Assembly (NCBI RefSeq): GCF_000176035.2
Contig: NC_015675.1
Span: 6,328,001 to 6,392,000 of the forward strand
DNA from: Mesorhizobium opportunistum WSM2075
GTDB lineage: Bacteria > Pseudomonadota > Alphaproteobacteria > Rhizobiales > Rhizobiaceae
Reading direction: 5' to 3'
DNA: 64,000 bases
Made by a program: the position numbers and the translations under genes
Shown here: one piece after another, positions 37,911 to 46,819 of the stretch
How positions within the stretch are numbered: the first letter of the stretch is position 1
How the letters are laid out: every line of letters begins with the position of its first letter
The notes under the pieces: generated by a model
Databases searched by the model: none
Told to the model about the DNA's origin: nothing
Seen by the model: only the letters and a program-made list of their open reading frames with translations

Positions 37911-38792
37911 ATGCACAAAATCCCGTCCCGCGCTCACGCAGATTCCCAGGTTCCCAACTGGCATTTCAGAATGATGCGCGACTCCGCACGAAATGCAGCA
38001 ATAGAGGCGGCCATAGCATCCTGTAATCTCAGAGGAAAGACCGTCGTGGAAATCGGGACCGGGGCTGGCCTTCCGGCGATGCTCTTCGCCAGGCATGGCG
38101 CCCGAAAGGTATTCACATGCGAGATGGATGAGCGAATTGCTGCGGCAGCGCGGGAGATTATCCGGAACAACGATTTGCAGGATCGCATCGTGGTGATTGC
38201 AAAGTCCTCAAGGCAAGCAATTCAGGACGGCGACCTTCCTTCGGCGCCTGACATAATTTTTACGGAAACATTGGATTCTGGGGTAGTTGGTGAGGGATAT
38301 GAATCGATAGCGGAAGACATCCGCCAAATCGCCAGTCCTGCTACAGTAGTGATGCCAGATCGGATTCAGCAATTCGGGTTCCTCTGCACCGACGTGCAAG
38401 CCTTTGAGGACAATTCCGTCTTTAACCAATGCGGATTCGATCTTTCGGGATTTAACCTGTTTGCCGAACGTTCATATTTTTCGGTGATCCAGACGCTACA
38501 TGATCCGGTATGTCTCTCGCCAACCGTTCTTTTCAGGAGCTATGATTATTTAGATCCAAGCGCTCTGGACCCGGTAGAACATCAAGTTACAGTTCACAGC
38601 TCTGGCCTTTGCCATGGAATGACCTCATATTTTGACGCCCATTTTGGGAAATTTCTCATCTCTTCTAGAGAGCGGAAGAGTCATTGGCGAACGGCTTTTC
38701 ACCCCCTACGAGTACCTATGCCGGTCGAATCTGGGCGGAGATACTATTTGAGAGGTGATAAATCTGGGTCGATCGATTTGGTTTCGACATGA
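37911..38792 (+). CDS. PRMT7-like arginine N-methyltransferase
   Basis: A 293-residue SAM-dependent methyltransferase with hallmarks of protein arginine methyltransferases. The N-terminal segment NWHFRMMRDSARNAAIEAAI resembles the PRMT7 pre-SAM helix. Motif I is VVEIGTGAGLPAMLFARHGA, with the acidic SAM-ribose residue in TCEMDE. The double-E loop is TETLDSGVVGEGYES, where Glu119 and Glu128 have the eight-residue spacing that grips the guanidino group in PRMTs. Such proteins are uncommon in bacteria. The start is the ATG at 37911. Transcription is expected from a NifA/sigma54 promoter, so it should be made in nitrogen-fixing bacteroids. Substrate (free arginine, peptide or other guanidino compound) is unknown. 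Confidence 0.78.
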   Translation: MHKIPSRAHADSQVPNWHFRMMRDSARNAAIEAAIASCNLRGKTVVEIGTGAGLPAMLFARHGARKVFTCEMDERIAAAAREIIRNNDLQDRIVVIAKSSRQAIQDGDLPSAPDIIFTETLDSGVVGEGYESIAEDIRQIASPATVVMPDRIQQFGFLCTDVQAFEDNSVFNQCGFDLSGFNLFAERSYFSVIQTLHDPVCLSPTVLFRSYDYLDPSALDPVEHQVTVHSSGLCHGMTSYFDAHFGKFLISSRERKSHWRTAFHPLRVPMPVESGRRYYLRGDKSGSIDLVST

Positions 38793-39516
38793 AGTGCAGG
38801 GCAAGCGACAAGCGGCTCTTGGTTCATGTGCTGAAGGTTCTGCTGACAGGGCGGCTGCAGGGGGGCTGGTGATGCTAACGTTACCTGATCCCCCGTGAGC
38901 ACAGGCCATCACGATCCAGTATTGAAGATACAACCTCTGACCGGACCTTTTACCGGGCAGACTCGGCTACCGCTCCGCCTGTTTGGGTAACATGCTGATA
39001 ACGGGTCAACATGCTGGGATTGTCGGCGATGCAGGCGCCGTTCGCTTCTCCGATGTCGAGCTCAATCAGGGCTTCGGTCCGGGGGATCTTGACGCGCGAG
39101 ATCAAAGCGATCACCGGCTTTACAGACGTGTCTTCCCATTTTGGCGACATGTGATCATTGCCCGGGACAGGCAAGCTCGACTGGGCGACACCGGTCAACG
39201 CGTGAGCAACTAATGTGCACACCCAAGGTGGGCAGACGACTGTGGACTGATGTCCAACACTCCTTGCGCAGCTTATTAATTAATGTCCAAAGTGTGTTAA
39301 TTTTCAAGGTGCAGCCTACACTTGCGATTTAGCCTAACTTTTACATTAGTACTGATTGCGATGTGATATAACTTTGGCGAAGCCGGCCTGCCGGGTCAGC
39401 AGCACAAAGCCGCAGCCTCGGATGCCCTCACTCGTCCGCGCGTGCGCCTCAGATGCGTCTATAGACGGAGCCATGCGCAAACTGCCGGAGGCTGTGCGTC
39501 GAGCAACAAGAGCGAA
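38793..39516. other. Gap without a recognised gene
   Basis: About 720 bases. A minus-strand frame (38950-39222, 90 codons) resembles nothing I know. The last 250 bases are AT-rich and probably contain the promoter of the next gene, but no NifA site or -24/-12 element was found there. Confidence 0.4.
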
Positions 39517-40548
39517 ATGGAACAGCAGGTGGAAGACTTTTTCAAGGACTGCGATAAGGCACCGCGATTGAATGAAATGGCCGATTTCTTTTCGGCGACC
39601 GCAGCAGGCCGATCAGGAGCCCCGATCAAAGTTCCGAGCGTGGATGCGCGCCTTTTCCAAGGGGATGTGTCGCTGCAAAGCTTCACCAGCGTGCATCGCC
39701 AGATCTGGGGCCGCTTCGACCCTCACTATCATGCCAGCATTCCTTATCGTCTCGAGGAGGAGGTTCGAGTTGGCGATGCCTTCTTGCGATATGCAGACGC
39801 TATCGCGGATGAGACCGTCCCGGCTCGGTTCTATCTGCTGGGGGCCGCCGAAGGCACACTCGCTCGAACGCTTGCCCAGCTGGGCAACGGCAAGATTCAA
39901 ACCCTTTCATGCAGTCCCAATAAAGAAAACGAGGAAAGCTTCTTTCTCCACGGACGGCCCGCGCATGCAACATTCTTCCTCGGCCCATTTCATCACTTGA
40001 CCCGGAGCAGAATGGTGGGAACGTCGGCGCTCAGGCACTTTGCCGACGGATTCGACATCATCTTGGAGGACACCACATTTCAAATGTATTCGCCCAATCG
40101 AAAGGCGCAGATTGGCTTTGTGAAACATCATTTGAAAGACGGCGGGATATTCTTCTTCTTCGAAAAATTTCGGCAAGACGACGATATCTCATACCTGAGC
40201 CGGGAGCTACAGAAAGACTACGGATATAAGGCACGCTTCTTCACTCAGGACGATATCAAAAATAAGACTGAATCCATTCTTAAGCAAATGAACTTCAATG
40301 AGACGACGCTATCTGAAATGTCAGAGTCGGTGGCCGCACACTTCAAATACGGATGCGTGACATGGAATTCCGGCAATTTCTACACACTTGCCGCTAGCAA
40401 CAACGCGGACAATCTTCGGCGTGTAATTTCGGCGATGGCCCCGCCCTGCATTCCAAATGAATACGTCTATACGGAAACTCCGGCTTCGCTGCCGGGATTG
40501 GCCTTCGAACCCCCGCCGTTCCGCCGCCTGGCAGCGTCCGGCAGATGA
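39517..40548 (+). CDS. Probable SAM-dependent methyltransferase, unknown substrate
   Basis: A protein of 343 residues from the ATG at 39517 (the frame is open to 39442). The central part looks like a class I methyltransferase: motif I-like FYLLGAAEGTLARTLAQLG, then FDIILEDTTFQMYSPNRKAQ and a LKDGGIFFFFEKF strand, as in motifs IV and V. The ribosome site is weak. It reads in the same direction as the PRMT-like gene, 725 bases downstream, and may share its nodule-related role. I cannot assign a substrate. Confidence 0.6.
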   Translation: MEQQVEDFFKDCDKAPRLNEMADFFSATAAGRSGAPIKVPSVDARLFQGDVSLQSFTSVHRQIWGRFDPHYHASIPYRLEEEVRVGDAFLRYADAIADETVPARFYLLGAAEGTLARTLAQLGNGKIQTLSCSPNKENEESFFLHGRPAHATFFLGPFHHLTRSRMVGTSALRHFADGFDIILEDTTFQMYSPNRKAQIGFVKHHLKDGGIFFFFEKFRQDDDISYLSRELQKDYGYKARFFTQDDIKNKTESILKQMNFNETTLSEMSESVAAHFKYGCVTWNSGNFYTLAASNNADNLRRVISAMAPPCIPNEYVYTETPASLPGLAFEPPPFRRLAASGR

Positions 40549-40976
40549 GCGAAGCCGGCCAACGACCAACGCGTCCTAACATGCCATCATTTACGACCAG
40601 TACATTCTTGGCCAGTGGCTTGCCTCCAATATCCGTAGGTACTGGTATTTCATGTCCGCTACATGGCTCGCGCTTTCTTGAAAACAACAGCGTACAGACA
40701 GTCACCTCATTACTGTTGTCGGGAAGGATGACCCATTGTTCACCAGCGGCGCAGTCGGCTTTATTGCGGTTCCCGTCGATCGGCCAGTGCGCATCCAAAC
40801 CCTTGCAACGGGGTTTGGATTTGTTGTGTATGGTTTGACTGCATTTGCCGGCGATACGCTGCTGCCCCGGCCGGGCTCCCGTATTTCGGAGTTGTCATGG
40901 TCGTGGTTTGGACAGTCGGTATTCTCGTCTGTCCACCAAGCAAAACGGTAGCCCAACAGCCACCGGATGACGTGTA
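40549..40976. other. Gap with a weak sigma54-like element
   Basis: 430 bases without a gene. TGGCCAGTGGCTTGCC at 40609-40624 has the GG-N10-GC core of a -24/-12 promoter and could serve the next gene, but no NifA site is found upstream of it. Confidence 0.35.
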
Positions 40977-42404
40977 ATGAAATCGCCATCTCCAAAACCC
41001 GTCGCTGAAGCATTGGCTTGGCTTGTGCCACACATCTCGCGTTACTCGACGCTTCCGACACGTGCGTATGCGCATGTCGCTTATGACGCTAAACCCGCCG
41101 CCGCCGATCCTGTCCGTATGCATGCTCTAGAGCAGATGGAATTGCGACTTGCAGATTGTGCCTCTCGTCTGGGCTACGGGCATCCGCAGATTGAAAAACT
41201 CGGTACACAGCTTCGAAGCCGACCGGTCATTCAGACCGGCCCACATTGTTACCTGGCCTTTGAACCCGATGCGTTCTACACGCATATCTTTAGTGCCATG
41301 GGGCTGCGCTCCCATAAAGACAGCTGGTATGTGACTCATTCGAGTTCAACCGTTAAATTCCAAGAAAGCGACAAGAAAGGCCCCGGTTGGCTGCGGCTTG
41401 GAGGTCAGCACTTCAATCTCTTCGGGCTGTCAAACAGAAAAATGGGTCGACTCAGTGTTTGCGGACGTGATGCGCCGCAGCGGTTTGCTCTGACGAGCGC
41501 CAAACAGACGGGGATCGCGAGCCAATTGGCCGAGCGATTGAAAAGAGCCCTGCCCGATGACGAGTTTCTCTCGGCCGCCGATGCTATCAAGACAGCCAAT
41601 CAGAGCCTCTGGCGCCGTTTCTTCGCATCGGATCTTCACTTGTTGCAGTTCGACGATTGGGACGTGGGCGACCTAGTCGCCCAGCATCTTCGCGACCCGT
41701 CGTCCTGGCTTTCGTCAACGCTGTTTGGACCAAGCTCTTTTGCGAAGAGGCTGCTCAATCATTTCGCATCGTTTGATTGCGGCCAATGGGCCGACTGGGC
41801 AAAGACGACAACCGACTTCTTTTGGCATTTTTCAGGGGGGCGCATATTTCCCCTGCGGCTGCGCGATGGCCTGTTTTTGAACGAAAGCGGGACCTTCTCT
41901 GTACAGTGCGCACCTGACGCGCTTCTCCAATCGTTGAACGAGCGTGAAATCATACCCAGTATGCTCCTGTCATTCTTTGTGACATCGATACTCCCTGGAG
42001 TGCGGGTGCTCGGCGGCAGTCGCCAGATCGTTTACTATCCGATTATGCGCTATGCCTTGCTGTCTACTCTCTCTGAGTTTCCGTCACCTGCAAATCGTAG
42101 CTTGTCCGTCTCGCTGGGGTCTGACCAAGAGCCGAGTCTGTGGGGGCATCGTACGATCTCGCCGGGTCGAATCGATCCGTTCAGTCTTATGACCCAGCTT
42201 GGCTGCGATTTTGGGCGGCTAATCGACTGCTATGGCGAGATACCTTTGAGCGAGGCATGGGGCAGCTTGCCAGCATTCGCCGGCGATCCCCTCTGGCAAA
42301 CGTTGTGCAAACGGCTTGCAAAGGAAACAGCATTGGAGGATCGCCCCATTTGGCTCGCTGGCGCTCAGCAGCCAAAACAGGATGTAATTGGCCCCTCCCG
42401 TTGA
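40977..42404 (+). CDS. Unknown protein, possibly distant to BshC ligases
   Basis: A 475-residue soluble protein of no family I can name with confidence. Features: RPVIQTGPHCYLAFEPDAFY near residue 80, many aromatic residues, and the later stretch LLSFFVTSILPGVRVLGGSR followed by QIVYYPIMR. The layout (TG-x-H, GP-like loop, then GG-x-x-x-I-x-Y-Y) faintly recalls BshC, the cysteine-adding enzyme of bacillithiol synthesis, but this is only an impression. It lies among the methyltransferase genes, which suggests a step in making a small molecule. The start at 40977 has no clear ribosome site. Confidence 0.6.
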   Translation: MKSPSPKPVAEALAWLVPHISRYSTLPTRAYAHVAYDAKPAAADPVRMHALEQMELRLADCASRLGYGHPQIEKLGTQLRSRPVIQTGPHCYLAFEPDAFYTHIFSAMGLRSHKDSWYVTHSSSTVKFQESDKKGPGWLRLGGQHFNLFGLSNRKMGRLSVCGRDAPQRFALTSAKQTGIASQLAERLKRALPDDEFLSAADAIKTANQSLWRRFFASDLHLLQFDDWDVGDLVAQHLRDPSSWLSSTLFGPSSFAKRLLNHFASFDCGQWADWAKTTTDFFWHFSGGRIFPLRLRDGLFLNESGTFSVQCAPDALLQSLNEREIIPSMLLSFFVTSILPGVRVLGGSRQIVYYPIMRYALLSTLSEFPSPANRSLSVSLGSDQEPSLWGHRTISPGRIDPFSLMTQLGCDFGRLIDCYGEIPLSEAWGSLPAFAGDPLWQTLCKRLAKETALEDRPIWLAGAQQPKQDVIGPSR

Positions 42405-42814
42405 TCTGTGAGCGCGAAGCTGACGCCGTTCAGATTTGGTCATTTCACAGAACGCATGGACATCGCTGTCGGGCCTTCCATCGCCGATGCGCTTTGAAGA
42501 CCTGTGCGAGCCATGCGTGCGGATTGGCGATTGCGGACGGCCGAATTATGCTGACAGAAATGGCCTTCGGCGTCAGGTGGTCAAGTGCTTGCAGAAAGCC
42601 AGCGATGTCGTTCGGCGCGCGATCGAGTTGTTAAGGCATCGAAGTTCGTGAGCCGCGCTTGTTCGCTGATGCACGTTCGCGCTTCGCGCTGCTGACTCCT
42701 ACAGGCCGATATTGCGAATAGGTAGAACCGATCATAGACCCTTATGCCGCCAAGCTAGCTTGTTCCGCTCACAACAACCTCACGGTTGTTTCAATGAGGC
42801 TCTGCCAGGCTTTA
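42405..42814. other. Gap between convergent genes
   Basis: About 400 bases between the unknown gene (plus) and the third methyltransferase (minus). No gene, repeat or clear terminator is seen. Confidence 0.4.
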
Positions 42815-43606
42815 TCATCCGCCTCGAGGGGCTTGCCTTACATGAGTTGGAGATAACTCATTTAATAGACCGGTCGTCGCTCGGCCGTAAACAGAGATAT
42901 GACGTTTGGACTGTTCGGTGAACGCACCTCCTGCCCAATCTCCCCAACGCTCCGCCAGCTTGAGCCCTACGCATTCGGCCATGGTATCGAGTTCCTGATG
43001 ATAGACGTAACGAACGCGATTGGGCAATCGTTTGACCGACGTACCAGAAAACCAGAGGAGGGTTGAGACCAAGTTTTGGGTTAGGGGATCGTGCACATCA
43101 GCAGCGATGATCGTATTCTCATGATCCACAACGAGCGTGGAAATTTTCTGGCCGTTGACGAAACCATCCAAGGGCGGCACGCCTACATCTATCACCAAAT
43201 TCCCTCCATCATCTAACGCCTCCACGGCAGATCGGAGGCAAGCTATTTGCGCTTCGCGCGTGACGGCCTGCGTGAATGTATTCCAAACGCAATACACCAA
43301 GTTGTAGCGTTGCTCCGATCTAAATCTTGAAATATCTGCCTTCCAAAACTTAATCAGATCAGTACGCTTGGCGAGAAGGTTCAACATGCTGTCCGAATTG
43401 TCGATACCTTCGACCTTGACGCCGCGCTCGCTCAACGGCACCGCCACGCGTCCGTCGCCAATGCCAAGTTCAAGAGCAGTCCCTCCGCTGGAAAATCGCT
43501 GAAGAAAGGCGACAGTCTCGCCAACCTCATCATTCTTACCTCGCAGCAATGTAAGTAGCTCATACATTGCCGACCAATTTTCGTCGTAGATGAATTCGTC
43601 AGCCAT
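42815..43606 (-). CDS. Class I SAM-dependent methyltransferase under NifA control
   Basis: A 263-residue methyltransferase with a clear class I SAM domain: motif I TALELGIGDGRVAVPLSERG, the acidic residue in VEGIDNSD, motif IV-like NLVYCVWNTFTQ, and DDGGNLVIDV. The substrate is unknown; the N-terminus (FIYDENWSAMYELL) resembles small-molecule methyltransferases. A ribosome site (GGAGGA) is six bases before the ATG. A NifA site and a -24/-12 promoter lie 166-270 bases upstream on the same strand, so it should be expressed in nodules together with the PRMT-like gene. Confidence 0.82.
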   Translation of the reverse strand: MADEFIYDENWSAMYELLTLLRGKNDEVGETVAFLQRFSSGGTALELGIGDGRVAVPLSERGVKVEGIDNSDSMLNLLAKRTDLIKFWKADISRFRSEQRYNLVYCVWNTFTQAVTREAQIACLRSAVEALDDGGNLVIDVGVPPLDGFVNGQKISTLVVDHENTIIAADVHDPLTQNLVSTLLWFSGTSVKRLPNRVRYVYHQELDTMAECVGLKLAERWGDWAGGAFTEQSKRHISVYGRATTGLLNELSPTHVRQAPRGG

Positions 43607-43771
43607 TTCTCCTCCTGTGAGATTGATTTAAGGATTTTAGCAATTACTTCGTATGCAATCGGCTCGGAAATAACGCCGCTCGTTCCGCAACAGGAAATGG
43701 TCGAAGGGTGTCGCTCTGGTCGGGCTCCGGACATCGAACGGCTCCGTTGCGGAGTGAACGCGGATTCAAAA

Positions 43772-43787
43772 TGCAAGAGCCAAGCCA
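43772..43787 (-). promoter_or_regulatory. Sigma54 (-24/-12) promoter of the third methyltransferase
   Basis: On the minus strand the sequence is TGGCTTGGCTCTTGCA, with the invariant GG and GC ten bases apart and TTGCA at -12. It lies about 165 bases upstream of the methyltransferase start. Confidence 0.7.
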
Positions 43788-43860
43788 ATTCAAAGAGTCG
43801 GTTTAGTTCACCATATTGGCTCTTAGTCTCCGCTTCTGTCTGTTTGCAACGACACAGCTT

Positions 43861-43876
43861 TGTCAGGGTTCCGACA
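43861..43876 (-). promoter_or_regulatory. NifA upstream activator site
   Basis: TGTCAGGGTTCCGACA fits TGT-N10-ACA exactly and lies 73 bases upstream of the sigma54 element at 43772. Placement and orientation agree with control of the minus-strand methyltransferase. Confidence 0.7.
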
Positions 43877-45029
43877 AATGATCAGACGATTCTGGTCGCG
43901 AAAGGCGCCTCAGAGGGACACCGCGTGCGGGGAGTGGCAACTCTGGCCCGACCTTTACGTCATCACAAACGTTTTGGCCCATAACGAGGCGGTTCCTTTG
44001 AAGTCGCCGTGCCGAAGATACATCCATAGTCCCCGGCGTTCCGATTTGAGCCGTGAACACTTGCTCAAAAGCTTCGGTTGCACTTTGCGACTGTTCCCCA
44101 TCGAGGTGCGGATCGCAGGTTGAATCCTGCTTCCGAGAGCCGGGGCAAGGACCCGCACCGCGTCCTAGTCTCCTGGCCCGTTCCTGGCCTGGACGAAATC
44201 GATCTGGAGCGGCCGTGCTGCCGCCGCCGTAGTGAATTCGGCCCGAATGTTCTTGCGGCCAGTTCCCTCTCACGAGGTCGTTTCGACGTATCCCGAATCC
44301 ACCAGGAATCTCTCGGTTAGTGATGGACTCCCAGGAAGGGGGCGGCCTCCGTCATCGTCATGACGTTCGATAAGGACAGTACGGTCGGCCCCGGCGACTG
44401 GCAGGGACGCAATAACGGCATGGGAATGCATGACGAACTTTTCCTTCTGGAGTGGCGGTCTCTTGCCTCAGCATTTCGGTCGCCATGCCGACGCTGGTTT
44501 TTGTGGGGCTCGTCGAAGCGCCAGGCGCCACCTTGTGCTCACATGCGCGGCCGCAGGATACGCGAGAATTCGGCAGATTTAATCAAAGAGCACGGCAGCG
44601 CCAGGGACAGAACGGTGTCGGCACAGTAGGCGAAAGGGCGGTCTCGAGCTTTAGCTCCCCGCACGAAGCGGTCTGGAACCAAGCCTGATCTCCGGAGCCG
44701 CCGTCGCGCGTCCCGCCATGCGCAGGCGCGCGCAGTCCGCAAGGGCTTGAGCGGAGCGTCCCTTGCGGACGAGCACGGCTGCGCGAGGGACAGAGCGCGT
44801 CGGAGGCAGCGGGTTCAGGCGGCCTGATCCTTGGTGAGTCCAGAGCGTCTTCTTTGGTCGACCGCTCGGCCGAAACGCCGTTCCTGGGGTGGCAACCTGG
44901 CCCTACCATCGAGAAAGCAGGGAGCTAACGGGATAGGCCTTCCGGTTTAGGCACGCGTTGTCTGGTCGGCGGATAGATGAGTGTTCTGATGTCTGCTACG
45001 ATCGAAACCAAAGAGTCGAGGGGGCGACA
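43877..45029. other. 1.15 kb without a recognisable gene
   Basis: Only short overlapping frames with no similarity I can see. Probably decayed island DNA. Confidence 0.45.
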
Positions 45030-45922
45030 ATGGTTGAAGTGTTCCGCGGAAGGGGCGGTAAACTCGAACACGAAGGGGCCGCGCTCGGTAGAATCCATGC
45101 GCAGGCAAATCACCGGAAGGCGTTGGGGTACTGGCTCGGGTTCTTGAAGGGCGTGATGGCCAGCGAGCGGGTCGAGAGCGCGGAGATGCCGCCACTCAGG
45201 GTCGAAGCTGAGCAGTTCCTGTCCCTTCTTCATGACGACGATGCTGCCGAGCTCATCCGCGATCTGGATGTGTGGGGTAACGCGCCCGAAGAGATCTACG
45301 CCATCCTTGAAACTATAGTCGGCATACGCTCGCGGGAGTTTATCGCCGCTGACGAGAAGGACGAAGTCAACGAGTTCTACGGGTTCTGTGCCGGTATCGC
45401 CTGCGACAACTCCATCACGCCCGCAGAGGTCGAAAGACTGCGAGTGTGGTCCTGCAGAGAGACAGCCGCGTGGCGTCTCTCGGAGAAACTGCCAGAAGGT
45501 CTATTTCTGACGGTCGCATAACCGCCGAGGAGGCAAAAGACATATGCGGGTGGATTGCCCATCTTGTCGGCGACAGCGCGACAGATACGGGGCTGCCTAC
45601 CTTCGGCAATGTGGGTGTCATTGACGGCGCCTTGGAGGATGCAAGCCGGCTCGTAATTCCGAGTCGGATGTTCGTCCTCACGGGAAAATTCGCCATTGGC
45701 CCGCGAAAGGTAATCGCTGAGATGATTTGCGAACGCGGCGGTGATTGGAAGGAAACCGTCTGCGGCCAGACCGACTACCTCGTCGTCGCGGCCGAAGCGT
45801 CTCGGGACTGGAAGCACAGCCATGAAGGCACGAAGATCATAAGGGCAATGGAGCTTCGCGAAAAGGGAGGTCGGCCGGATCTGGTTCTTGAACCGATGCT
45901 GGCCAAAGCGTTGGGTTTCTGA
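45030..45922 (+). pseudogene. TerB-like/BRCT-domain protein gene with a frameshift
   Basis: Two overlapping frames join into one protein. The first (45030-45521) starts MVEVFRGRGGKLEHEG after a good ribosome site and contains helical segments with acidic EF-like turns (DDAAELIRDLDVW, GIACDNSITPAEVERLRVW). The second (45446-45922) continues LQRDSRVASLGETARRSISD and ends in a BRCT domain (MFVLTGKFAIGPRKVIAEMI, GGDWKETVCGQTDYLVVA). The natural join is near 45446 and needs a one-base insertion or two-base deletion. Similar proteins combine BRCT with exonuclease or TerB-like modules. Either a real pseudogene or a sequence error. Confidence 0.65.
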
Positions 45923-46099
45923 CCGCCTCCATCCGGCAAAGGAAAACCTATTATCTTGGAAGTGCGGCTTCAGAGCATGGTCGCGTTGGAAGCGCGGAGC
46001 CTGAATACCCGAGCCTTAGTGGATCCTGATACGGGTCTGGGCGCTCGCCACCTTTCTTGACAGTTTTTAAGGCGGGCAGCGGCCGCACCTGCACGAACA

Positions 46100-46385
46100 A
46101 TATCTCCCACGGCATCGCGGCACGGTCGTGCTTCACTGGTTCACCCGAAGCAAAAGCGAGGCTCGATGTGCGCCGATGCTATGCTATTTCTCCGTCATGC
46201 CGAGATGACCCGTTCGCATCGCGGCCGCTCTCTCGCCTGCACTTGCCCAGATCGACCGCATAGTGACGGAGACAGACGCTCCTTTCACTCAGGTCGACCG
46301 AACGAGCTTCGATGACGTGATGACCACGGTCGCCGCGATCGCCGTCGACTGGGGGGTCCCGTCGATGCCATCACGACGGCGTTAA
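46100..46385 (+). pseudogene. 3' remnant of a TatD-family nuclease
   Basis: The plus-strand frame gives TVVLHWFTRSKSEARC, then CYFSVMPR, an in-frame TGA, then ALAQIDRIVTETDAPFTQVD and ending VDWGVPSMPSRRR. The motif HWF, the YFSV strand and the TETDAPF metal site are the C-terminal part of TatD-type metal-dependent hydrolases (the QatD-like branch). The upstream two thirds of the gene are absent. Confidence 0.6.
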
Positions 46386-46431
46386 TAGAACTTCGTTCTC
46401 CATTGAGATGAGGCTTCAAGGGCTAGATGAA

Positions 46432-46451
46432 ATGTAGTCTTCGTGCTACAT
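46432..46451. promoter_or_regulatory. Candidate HipB operator
   Basis: Inverted repeat ATGTAG-N8-CTACAT, 33 bases before hipB. A second TGTAGC lies at 46464-46469 and pairs with the GCTACA inside the first site. Positioned as an autoregulatory operator. Confidence 0.45.
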
Positions 46452-46483
46452 AACGCACCAATCTGTAGCGCGAAGGTGACATA

Positions 46484-46819
46484 ATGCCCACTCCACACAA
46501 CCCTCCTGCTGCGGTGCGGCGCGTGCTGCGCAAGCTTGGGGCTGACATTCATGATGCCCGTCGACGCCGACGGCTGCCGATGGCGGTGGTAGCCGAGCGC
46601 GCCTTCACTTCTCGCTCGACTCTGCAAAGGGTCGAAGCCGGGGACACCAACGTCAGCGTCGGCATCTATGCCGGCGTCCTGCAGGCGCTCGGCCTCCTCG
46701 AGGGCCTAGGCCAGGTCGCCGACATCAGCAACGACAGCGTCGGTCAGGCGCTCGCCAGTGCCGACCTGCCCAAGCATGTCCACCTCCAGCGGCCAACCGG
46801 ATCGTCGCGCGATGGCTGA
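46484..46819 (+). CDS. hipB: HipB-like XRE-family antitoxin
   Basis: DNA-binding antitoxin of 111 residues. The helix-turn-helix is seen in LGADIHDARRRRRLPMAVVA followed by ERAFTSRSTLQRVEAGDTN. It should repress its own promoter together with HipA and neutralise the kinase. The stop overlaps the hipA start (ATG at 46812), which couples the two. An inverted repeat 33 bases upstream is a likely operator. Confidence 0.82.
   Translation: MPTPHNPPAAVRRVLRKLGADIHDARRRRRLPMAVVAERAFTSRSTLQRVEAGDTNVSVGIYAGVLQALGLLEGLGQVADISNDSVGQALASADLPKHVHLQRPTGSSRDG

Noticed and set aside
40609..40624. Sigma54 promoter for the unknown gene at 40977
   Set aside because: The GG-N10-GC core is present, but there is no NifA site upstream and the distance to the gene is 350 bases; not claimed as functional.
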